Part shown: positions 7,205 to 13,280 of the stretch, piece after piece
Position numbering within the stretch: position 1 is the stretch's first letter
How the letters are laid out: each line of letters opens with the position of its first letter
Origin: an uncultured Rhodospirillales bacterium
GTDB lineage: Bacteria > Pseudomonadota > Alphaproteobacteria > ATCC43930 > CGMCC-115725
Reading direction: 5' to 3'
NCBI GenBank assembly: GCA_903897565.1
Contig: CAIUCF010000002.1
Coordinates: forward strand, 1-13,280
Length of the DNA: 13,280 nt
The notes under the pieces: generated by a model
The model's input: only the letters and a program-made list of their open reading frames with translations
The model's database searches: none
Told to the model about the DNA's origin: nothing
Translations under genes and position numbers: made by a program

Positions 7205-7855
7205 ATGTCGTCGGATCAACGCTTGAAGCAGGACGTCGTCGCGGCGTTGTCCTGGGCCCCGAACGTGTCAGACGCCGATATCGGTGTGACCGTGACGAAC
7301 GGGGTGGTCACGCTGTTCGGTCATGTCGACAGCTTCGCCCAGAAGCGCTCCGCCGAGACCGCGGCTGGCGGAGTCAAGGGCATCAGGGGCTTGGCAGACG
7401 AAATCGAGGTCCGGCTGCCCCAGCACCGTCACCGCGGCGACGACGAGATCGTGGCCGCGGCGGTGAGCCAGCTAGCCTGGGATTCCTCGGTGCCGCGAGA
7501 CGCCGTAGCGGTGAAGGTGGAACAAGGTTGGCTGACGCTGAGCGGCGAGCTGACCTGGAAATACGAAAAGGACGCGGCGTTGCGCGCCATCGACGGGCTG
7601 ATCGGCGTGACCGGCGTGACAGACACGACGACACTGCGGCAGCCACTCAATCCCGGCGACATCAGCGCCAAGATTCTCGAGGCCATGGACCGCTCTTGGT
7701 TCTTCAATCCCGACGATGTGACGGTCGTGGCAGAGGGCAGCAAGGTGATCCTCTCCGGTAATGTCCGCTCCTGGCACGAGCGCAATATCGCCGCCGACAT
7801 TGCCTGGGCCGCGCCCGGCGCGACCGAGGTCGAGAACAATCTTATCGTCGTGTGA
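7205..7855 (+). CDS. Triple-BON-domain protein (OsmY-like domains)
   Basis: The product has 216 residues and consists almost entirely of three BON domains at about 5-71, 79-146 and 152-215. Each shows the glycine-centred strand typical of BON: NGVVTLFGHV (32-41), QGWLTLSGEL (107-116) and GSKVILSGNV (178-187). BON domains are linked to envelope maintenance, osmotic shock and lipid or ligand binding. Unlike OsmY there is no signal peptide, so I expect a cytoplasmic location, perhaps at the inner membrane face. An in-frame ATG exists 23 codons upstream at 7136, overlapping the previous gene, but GAGGAG (7193-7198) placed 6 bases before the ATG at 7205 decides for the shorter form. Close spacing on both sides fits an operon. 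Confidence 0.88.
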   Translation: MSSDQRLKQDVVAALSWAPNVSDADIGVTVTNGVVTLFGHVDSFAQKRSAETAAGGVKGIRGLADEIEVRLPQHRHRGDDEIVAAAVSQLAWDSSVPRDAVAVKVEQGWLTLSGELTWKYEKDAALRAIDGLIGVTGVTDTTTLRQPLNPGDISAKILEAMDRSWFFNPDDVTVVAEGSKVILSGNVRSWHERNIAADIAWAAPGATEVENNLIVV

Positions 7856-7910
7856 GCGATCGTCTCGCGTAGGCGAATACCTGCCTGCAGATTATTAGGA
7901 CGCCGCCATC

Positions 7911-9569
7911 ATGGAATCAGCAACGTCGGCCGCCGAGTTCATCACGGATACCGTCACAGAGTTCGACCCCGACATGATCTCGCCATCTCATTCGGACCGT
8001 GGCCAGCGGCGCGCCTATCTCGTCGGCGGCGGCATCGCCTCGCTCGCCGCGGCAGCCTTCATGATCCGGGATGGGGATTTCCGCGGCAGCGAGATCACCG
8101 TCCTGGAAAGCCTCGGCACGCTCGGTGGCAGTCTCGACGGCGCGGGATCGCCAACCACTGGCTATGTGCTCCGCGGCGGACGGATGCTGGAGAGCAAGTA
8201 TCTCTGCACCTTCGACCTGTTCGGCTCGATTCCGACGCTCGGCGGCGACAAGACGGTAACTCAGGAGATCATCGACTGGAACGACGCGCTGCAGACCTCG
8301 GCGAAATCGCGTCTGGTGCGCGGCGGCATCGCCATCACGGCGCCGAAATTCGGCCTCGGCGAGGGCGATATCGCCACCCTGTCGCGGCTGGTGCTGGAGC
8401 CCGAGGGCATGCTCGGCAACACCAGCATCGCCGATCAGTTCGACCCGAGCTTCTTCCTGACCGATTTCTGGCTCATGTGGTGTACGACCTTCGCCTTCCA
8501 GCCCTGGCACAGTGCGGTCGAATTCAAACGCTATCTCGTGCGCTTCGTGCATATGGTCGACGGCTTCAACCGGCTGCGCGGCATCCTGCGCACGGTCTAC
8601 AACCAGTATGACTCGATGGTGCGGCCGCTTGAGAAATGGCTGCGTGACCATGGCGTGGTCTTCGTCCTCGATACCGCCGTCACCGATCTCGAGCTGGTGG
8701 AACGCGACGAGTTGACCTGCGTCAGCCAGATTCGCTATGTCCGCGGCGGCAAGGCCGGGGCGATCCGCGTCGAGGACGACGACCTCGTCATGGTCACCCT
8801 CGGCTCGATGACCGAGGCCTCCAGCCTCGGCGACATGGACCACCCGCCACCGCTCGGAGCGCGCGTCGAGAATGGCGCCTGGTCGCTATGGCGCAAGCTC
8901 GCCGCGGACCGCAATGATTTCGGCTGTCCCGCGGTCTTCGCCGACCATGTCGAGCAGTCGAAATGGGTCTCGTTCACCGTGACCCTGCGCGACCCCGCGC
9001 TGCTGCACCGGATCCATGACATGACCGGGAATGTCCCCGGCGAAGGCGGGCTGATGACCTTCGTCGACTCCAACTGGCTGGCGTCGATCGTGATTCCGCA
9101 CCAGCCGCATTTCCTCGGCCAGCCCGACGACGTGGCAGTGTTCTGGGGCTACGGCCTGGCGGTCGACCGCCCGGGAAATTTTGTCGCCAAGCCGATGTCT
9201 GCCTGCAGCGGCCGCGAAATCCTCATGGAGATCCTGCGCCATCTCGGCCTCGACTCCGATACCGACGTCATTCTCGATGCCGCGATCTGCATCCCCTGCA
9301 TGATGCCCTATATCACGAGCCAGTTCATGCCGCGCGAGCACGGCGATCGGCCGGAGGTCGTTCCGCTCGGCACCCGCAACCTCGCCTTCATCGGCCAGTT
9401 CTGCGAATTGCCGGAAGATGTCGTGTTCACGGTCGAGTACTCGATCCGTTCGGCACAGACCGCGGTTTACGAGTTGCTCGATCTCGGGCGCGAACCGCCG
9501 CCGGTCTATCACGGCGCATTCGACCCGCGGGTCCTGTTCAAGGCGTTCGTCGCCCTGCACGACCTGTAA
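7911..9569 (+). CDS. ohyA: Oleate hydratase family FAD protein (MCRA family)
   Basis: Oleate hydratases add water to the cis-9 double bond of unsaturated fatty acids, giving 10-hydroxy acids; FAD is structural. The 552-residue product has an N-terminal FAD site (AYLVGGGIASLAAAAF, 35-50), the family signature RGGRMLESKY (88-97), the YNQYDSM segment (230-236) that carries the conserved active-site tyrosine region, MMPYITSQFMPR (464-475) and a C-terminal NLAFIGQFCELPEDVVFTVE (490-509). In the best-studied enzymes the signature reads RGGREM, with a catalytic Glu; here that position is Met92, as I recall for the Rhodococcus-type subgroup. The first ~34 residues are an extension before the FAD fold; an internal Met22 start is possible but lacks a ribosome binding site. 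It lies 55 bases after the BON gene and 21 before the slipin gene, so it is likely operonic and linked to membrane-lipid adjustment. Confidence 0.9.
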   Translation: MESATSAAEFITDTVTEFDPDMISPSHSDRGQRRAYLVGGGIASLAAAAFMIRDGDFRGSEITVLESLGTLGGSLDGAGSPTTGYVLRGGRMLESKYLCTFDLFGSIPTLGGDKTVTQEIIDWNDALQTSAKSRLVRGGIAITAPKFGLGEGDIATLSRLVLEPEGMLGNTSIADQFDPSFFLTDFWLMWCTTFAFQPWHSAVEFKRYLVRFVHMVDGFNRLRGILRTVYNQYDSMVRPLEKWLRDHGVVFVLDTAVTDLELVERDELTCVSQIRYVRGGKAGAIRVEDDDLVMVTLGSMTEASSLGDMDHPPPLGARVENGAWSLWRKLAADRNDFGCPAVFADHVEQSKWVSFTVTLRDPALLHRIHDMTGNVPGEGGLMTFVDSNWLASIVIPHQPHFLGQPDDVAVFWGYGLAVDRPGNFVAKPMSACSGREILMEILRHLGLDSDTDVILDAAICIPCMMPYITSQFMPREHGDRPEVVPLGTRNLAFIGQFCELPEDVVFTVEYSIRSAQTAVYELLDLGREPPPVYHGAFDPRVLFKAFVALHDL

Positions 9570-9590
9570 TCACTTCCGGGAACTCAGAAG

Positions 9591-10403
9591 ATGGCCATCA
9601 TGTTCGACTCGACGCTCTACGCCCTGCCCGCGATCCTGGTCGTGGTCTTGGTGCTGCTCAAGACGACCGTGAAGATCCTGCGCGAATACGAGCGCGCGGT
9701 GGTTTTCACCCTCGGTCGGTTTCAGGCCGTCAAGGGTCCCGGGCTCGTCCTGCTGGTGCCGTTCATCCAGGAAATGGTGCGGGTGGATCTGCGCACCAAA
9801 GTAATCGAGATCCCGACCCAGGACGTGATATCGCATGACAATGTCTCGATGAAGGTCGACGCGGTGCTGTATTTCAGCGTCGTCGACCCGGAGCGCGCCA
9901 TCATTCAGGTCCAGAATTACCTGCCGGCCACCAACATGCTGGCGCAGACGACCTTGCGGGCCGTGCTCGGACAGCATGAGCTCGACGAGATGCTGTCGGA
10001 GCGCAAGAAGCTCAGCACCGACATCCAGAGCATCCTCGACACCCAGACCGAAGCCTGGGGGATCAAGGTCAGCAACGTCGAAATCCGCACGGTCGAGCTG
10101 ACCGAGAACATGGTGCGGGCGATCGCCAAACAGGCCGAGGCGGAGCGCGATCGGCGCGCCAAGATCATCCACGCCGAGGCCGAATTCCAGGCTGCGCAGA
10201 CCCTGGTCGACGCCGCCGCGATCCTCGGCAGCGTGCCGGCGGCCATGCAGCTGCGCTACCTCCAGACCCTGGCGGAAATCGGCGCCGAGCAGAATTCGAC
10301 GATCGTGTTCCCGATGCCGATCGACATCGTCAAGCCCTTCTTCGATATTCTCGAGAGGGCCGCCAAGGCTCCGGTCCGCCCGATCGCGGCGCAGACCTCC
10401 TGA
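9591..10403 (+). CDS. Slipin (stomatin/SPFH/band 7 family) membrane protein
   Basis: Slipins are inner-membrane scaffolds that oligomerise and organise membrane domains or regulate channels and proteases. The 270-residue product has one N-terminal hydrophobic segment (about 11-27), then the hallmark REYERAVVFTLGRF (31-44), KGPGLVLLVPFI (48-59), a TQDVISHDNVSMKVDAVLYF block (76-95) and the alanine/glutamate coiled-coil region (about 175-215, AEAERDRRAKIIHAEAE). Family members often pair with an NfeD protein, but none is next to it here. Instead it sits between an oleate hydratase and a mechanosensitive channel, 21 bases from each (using the channel's ATG), which suggests it organises the same membrane environment. 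The start could also be the ATG at 9600, three codons in; neither has a strong ribosome binding site. Confidence 0.93.
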   Translation: MAIMFDSTLYALPAILVVVLVLLKTTVKILREYERAVVFTLGRFQAVKGPGLVLLVPFIQEMVRVDLRTKVIEIPTQDVISHDNVSMKVDAVLYFSVVDPERAIIQVQNYLPATNMLAQTTLRAVLGQHELDEMLSERKKLSTDIQSILDTQTEAWGIKVSNVEIRTVELTENMVRAIAKQAEAERDRRAKIIHAEAEFQAAQTLVDAAAILGSVPAAMQLRYLQTLAEIGAEQNSTIVFPMPIDIVKPFFDILERAAKAPVRPIAAQTS

Positions 10404-10424
10404 GGGTTGTTGAAAGAGTCCTCG

Positions 10425-11930
10425 ATGGCCGCGCTGCTTGCCGCTTACACGCCTGATCCGATGCTGCTCGCCGGGCTCCTCCTGGTGGCCGGTTTCTTCG
10501 TGACCCATTTCGGCTTCGGCGACAGCCCGGTCCGCCGCTTCCTGAGCCAGTTTGGGTTCTTTGTCGGCTTCACGACGCTGCTGCTGATCGCCGGGGTGAA
10601 TCCGTCCGATCCGACGCCGACAACGGCGCACTCGATCCGCTACGTCCTGACCGGCGTGTTCAAGATCGTCTGGTGGCTCGCCGCCGCCTCGCTGTTGACG
10701 GGTTTCTTCCGCGCCGCCCTCGTGTTCAAGCGCCAGCCTCGGGAAACCCGCTTCCTCCAGGATTTGATCGCCGGCGCGATCTATATCGGCGCCGTGCTCG
10801 CGATCATCGCCAATGTCTTCAACATGCCGGTCAGCGGCCTGCTCGCCGCCTCGGGCGTGATTGCGATCGTTCTCGGTCTGGCCTTGCAGAGCACGCTTGG
10901 CGATGTCTTCTCCGGCGTCGTCCTGAACCTCGCCAAGCCGTATCACCCAGGAGACTGGATCACCCTGGATGGCGGGCTGCAAGGGCGGGTGGTTGAGACC
11001 AACTGGCGCGCGACCCAACTCCTCACGCTCGACAACGACCTCGCGATCGTCCCCAACAGCGTCATCGCCAAGGCGCGGATCGTCAATGCCAGCACCCAGA
11101 TTCGCGCGCACGGAGTCACGATCGCCGTGCGGCTCGATCCCGGCGTGGCGCCGGGACGCGGCCGGGCCATGCTCGCCATGGCGCTCCTCAACAGCAACCG
11201 CATCCTCCGCATCCCGCCGCCACAGGTGACCGTGCAGTCACTGGACGCCACGGCGCTGGAATGTGAAGTGCGATTCTTCGTCACCTCGATCGAGCAGGGT
11301 AACGAGGCCAAGAGCGAGTTGTTCGACATGATCTTCCGCCACGCCGCCGCCGCCGGCATCCGCCTGGCGGCACCGGCGAGCAGTTCCATCATGCTGCCGG
11401 AGCAGGCGGCACGCCCGGATAACAGCGAGACGCCGCGCCTGCTGCTGGAGCACCTGCCGATCTTCGCACCGCTATCGGCGGCGGAGCGGGTCGCCCTCGC
11501 CCAAGGAATGAAACAGCGGACCTACGCCGCCGGTGACGTCCTGGTCGCGCAAGGCACGATCGCCCACGCCTTGTTCATTCTCGCCTCCGGGGTGCTGAGC
11601 GCGTACCAGGGTGTTGGCACCAAAGCAACCGAGGTCTTGCGGCTCGCCCCCGGCGACTGCTTCGGGCAAGCGAGCATCCTGACCGGCGCAGCCACCGGGT
11701 TCGAGGTCAGGGCGGTTACCGCGGCCGTCGTCTACGAGATCGCCAAGGCGGATATCGCCCCGATCCTCAAGGAACGCCCGGCCATCGCCCAGGAACTGGG
11801 GCAAATTCTGGCTCGGCGCGAGGCCGCGGGCGAAGCCAGGATGGAACAGGACGCCGAGCCTGATCTCCCGAGCGACCGGCTCGCGGCGCGACTGGCCGAG
11901 CGCGTCAGAAGCTTCTTCGGACTACTCTAA
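10425..11930 (+). CDS. MscS-family channel with C-terminal cyclic-nucleotide-binding-like domain
   Basis: The 501-residue product combines a small-conductance mechanosensitive channel with a CRP-like sensor, the bCNG arrangement. Hydrophobic helices lie near 13-30, 42-57, 74-97, 112-131 and 135-153. The last leads into the MscS pore and beta domain: LGLALQSTLGDVFSGVV (150-166), then HPGDWITLDG (174-183) and NDLAIVPNSV (204-213). Residues about 340-462 form the sensor fold (LPIFAPLSAAER, GDVLVAQG, GDCFGQASILTG). The phosphate-binding cassette is atypical: by alignment with CRP, Glu72 is Gln415 and Arg82 is Thr424, so cAMP/cGMP binding is doubtful. Such channels release solutes on hypo-osmotic shock. 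I chose the ATG at 10425, which has GAAAGAG upstream, over a TTG at 10407 that has none at usable spacing. It is in the rightward operon. Confidence 0.92.
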   Translation: MAALLAAYTPDPMLLAGLLLVAGFFVTHFGFGDSPVRRFLSQFGFFVGFTTLLLIAGVNPSDPTPTTAHSIRYVLTGVFKIVWWLAAASLLTGFFRAALVFKRQPRETRFLQDLIAGAIYIGAVLAIIANVFNMPVSGLLAASGVIAIVLGLALQSTLGDVFSGVVLNLAKPYHPGDWITLDGGLQGRVVETNWRATQLLTLDNDLAIVPNSVIAKARIVNASTQIRAHGVTIAVRLDPGVAPGRGRAMLAMALLNSNRILRIPPPQVTVQSLDATALECEVRFFVTSIEQGNEAKSELFDMIFRHAAAAGIRLAAPASSSIMLPEQAARPDNSETPRLLLEHLPIFAPLSAAERVALAQGMKQRTYAAGDVLVAQGTIAHALFILASGVLSAYQGVGTKATEVLRLAPGDCFGQASILTGAATGFEVRAVTAAVVYEIAKADIAPILKERPAIAQELGQILARREAAGEARMEQDAEPDLPSDRLAARLAERVRSFFGLL

Positions 11931-11960
11931 GCACCCCACAGGTCGACAAGGACCGCGCAC

Positions 11961-13082
11961 ATGCAGGACGGCAAAACGACGGTATCCCGGGGCCATGTCC
12001 TTGCCCTTCGACTCTTCGACATCTCCTACGAGATTGATCTCAAGCTGGCCGAGCAGCTGTGGTCGCAGCGCGCCGGCCGCGACAGCGCCCGCGGCCGCCT
12101 GGCAGGCACGCCGGCGAAGGCGGTCTCTTTCGGCGTTCCGCCGCTCACCCTCGACCTCGGCAGCTGCGCGATCGAGGTCGATGGCCGCGTGGTTACCGCG
12201 GCGGCATCGGCGCGGCTCTATGATTTTGGCATTGCCGCCTTCGCGCTGCGCCTGCCCGTCTCGACCATGTCATGGCAAGATTTCAGCCGCTTCGCCAACG
12301 CCACCGACCGCACCTTGGGCATCGCCGCGGCGACGGCGGTCTGGCAGGAACTGCTCGCGACCCTCAAGGGCCAGATCGGCGAGGCCTTGATCCGCCCGAC
12401 GGAGAAGCCGCTGCAGGAGGATTATCTGATCGGAACGGTCGAGGCGTTCGACACCGCCATCGACGCCGCGGCGGTGCTGCAGCGCCTCGATCTCGTCCCG
12501 CTGCTGTCCGGGCGCGAGCGACCGCTCTCCGCGGGCGCCCGCCACGATTTGCTGCGCCACAGTTTCTCCTATTACCCCGACGATCTCGCCGTCATTACCT
12601 GGGACCGTGCGTTTCTCTACGAACCGCTCGGCGATACCGACGTTGCCGATGTTCTCCAGATCGCCAACGCACAGCTGCTGGAGATGCGGGTCTATGACGA
12701 GCTGCTCGACGCCGAGCTGCCCCGAATGCGCGACCTGCTCGACGCCGCGGTGCGTCGCCGCAATCTGCTGACCGCGCGGCGCTACGCCGCCCTCGCCCGC
12801 CGCCTCCTCACGCTCGTTGCCGAGGTCAGCGAGCTGACCGAACGCGTCGACAACGCGCTCCAGGTCACCGAGGACGTCTATCTCGCCCGAGTCTACGCCG
12901 CGGCAATGGAGCTGTTCCGCGTGCCGAACGTCACGGCCGCCGTCGATCGCAAGCTCGCTATTATCCGCGAAACCTACACCGCGCTGCACAGCGAAGCCGC
13001 CGGCGTCCGGGCCGAGGTCCTCGAGATCGCCGTCCTGGTCCTGATCGCGGTCGAAGTGATCCTCTCGCTGGTCCATCCATGA
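11961..13082 (+). CDS. RMD1/YagE (DUF155)-like membrane-anchored protein
   Basis: The 373-residue product is mostly soluble, with one C-terminal membrane anchor (about 354-371, LEIAVLVLIAVEVILSLV), the layout of the RMD1/YagE (DUF155) family. Supporting segments are RLYDFGIAAF (85-94), the SYYPDDLAVITWDRAFLYEP block (203-222), LQIANAQLLEMRVYDELLD (232-250) and a long helical region rich in Leu/Arg up to 315. Yeast and mitochondrial relatives have roles in meiosis and in organising mitochondrial translation; the bacterial role is unknown. An AAGGA ribosome binding site lies 8 bases before the ATG. The stop overlaps the start of the next gene, a proton-pump ATPase, as ATGA, so the two are translationally coupled and may act together at the membrane. 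Confidence 0.75.
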   Translation: MQDGKTTVSRGHVLALRLFDISYEIDLKLAEQLWSQRAGRDSARGRLAGTPAKAVSFGVPPLTLDLGSCAIEVDGRVVTAAASARLYDFGIAAFALRLPVSTMSWQDFSRFANATDRTLGIAAATAVWQELLATLKGQIGEALIRPTEKPLQEDYLIGTVEAFDTAIDAAAVLQRLDLVPLLSGRERPLSAGARHDLLRHSFSYYPDDLAVITWDRAFLYEPLGDTDVADVLQIANAQLLEMRVYDELLDAELPRMRDLLDAAVRRRNLLTARRYAALARRLLTLVAEVSELTERVDNALQVTEDVYLARVYAAAMELFRVPNVTAAVDRKLAIIRETYTALHSEAAGVRAEVLEIAVLVLIAVEVILSLVHP

Positions 13083-13280
13083 CGACCGCGAACGATGGTC
13101 TCACTACGGTCGAGGCCAGCCGCCGCCTCTCTCGCGATGGGCCGAATGCGATCGCCGACGTCGCGGAACATCCGCTGCAACAGGCGATCCGCAAGCTGTG
13201 GGCGCCGGTGCCGTGGATGCTCGAGGCGGCGATCATCCTGCAGCTCGGACTTCGCGAATACTTCGAGGCCGGGCTGGTCA
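13079..13280 (+). CDS. Plasma-membrane-type H+-ATPase (P-type, P3A), N-terminus only
   Basis: Only 67 codons are inside the window. They show the cation-ATPase N-terminal domain (LTTVEASRRLSRDGPNAI at 8-25) and the start of the first membrane helix in the form typical of Pma1-like proton pumps: KLWAPVPWMLEAAIILQ at 39-55. Family members of about 800 residues or more pump protons out using ATP. The phosphorylated DKTGT loop and ion-binding helices lie beyond the edge, so the ion specificity is inferred from the N-terminus alone. The ATG overlaps the previous stop (ATGA), so it continues the rightward operon and suits an acid or membrane-potential stress role. Confidence 0.85.
   Translation, partial: MTTANDGLTTVEASRRLSRDGPNAIADVAEHPLQQAIRKLWAPVPWMLEAAIILQLGLREYFEAGLV

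Noticed and set aside
7868..7883. A fourth possible box: AGGTATTCGCCTACG on the minus strand before the oleate hydratase gene.
   Set aside because: It matches the rightward box at 12 of 15 positions but breaks the TTTCCGA core and faces away from the gene, so I do not count it with the three good sites.
7917..9560. Two minus-strand frames of 308 and 224 residues opposite the oleate hydratase gene.
   Set aside because: The sense frame has a complete FAD-protein signature along its whole length; the antisense frames have shadow-like composition.
9570..11111. A 513-residue open frame on the minus strand.
   Set aside because: It is antisense to the slipin and MscS genes and is rich in Asp/Arg/Gly/His without domain features, so it is a shadow.

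Overview
The window is GC-rich DNA with strong G/C preference at third codon positions. It most resembles a free-living alphaproteobacterium of the Rhizobiales or Rhodospirillales type. This rests on composition, on a cyclic beta-1,2-glucan synthase, and on promoter elements that look like FixJ boxes. I cannot name a species. I see no rRNA, tRNA, CRISPR array, transposase or phage gene.

The layout is two divergent gene blocks leaving a 286-base control region (6302-6587). The leftward block (minus strand) runs: a 69-aa unknown protein (6301-6092), a Dps-family ferritin-like protein (6018-5524), two tiny unknown ORFs joined to dps and to each other by 4-base stop/start overlaps (5527-5309 and 5312-5091), and a very large NdvB/Cgs-type cyclic glucan synthase (from 5033 off the left edge; 1677 codons visible, C-terminus missing). 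The rightward block (plus strand) runs: a general-stress-type glycine-rich membrane protein (6588-7163), a triple-BON protein (7205-7855), an oleate-hydratase family flavoprotein (7911-9569), a slipin/stomatin SPFH protein (9591-10403), an MscS channel with a C-terminal cyclic-nucleotide-binding-like domain (10425-11930), an RMD1/YagE (DUF155)-like membrane-anchored protein (11961-13082), and the N-terminus of a plasma-membrane H+-ATPase (13079 off the right edge). Gaps in the rightward block are 55 bases or less, so it looks like one operon.

The genes share a theme. They cover osmoprotective periplasmic glucan, a mechanosensitive release valve, proton export, membrane-lipid modification, membrane-domain scaffolding, envelope-stress BON domains, and DNA/iron protection by Dps. 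I read the window as part of an envelope, osmotic and acid stress-survival locus.

The most interesting signal is regulatory. An 11-position core, GTAnTTTCCGA, occurs three times. Each copy points toward a gene (the 69-aa gene, dps, and the stress-protein operon), and each has a -10-like hexamer starting 27-28 bases after it. The core resembles the FixJ response-regulator site as I remember it, which would tie the locus to oxygen or redox sensing. Other points of note are the two unknown coupled mini-ORFs after dps, a channel sensor domain lacking the usual nucleotide-phosphate-binding residues, and an oleate hydratase with Met in place of the usual catalytic Glu.
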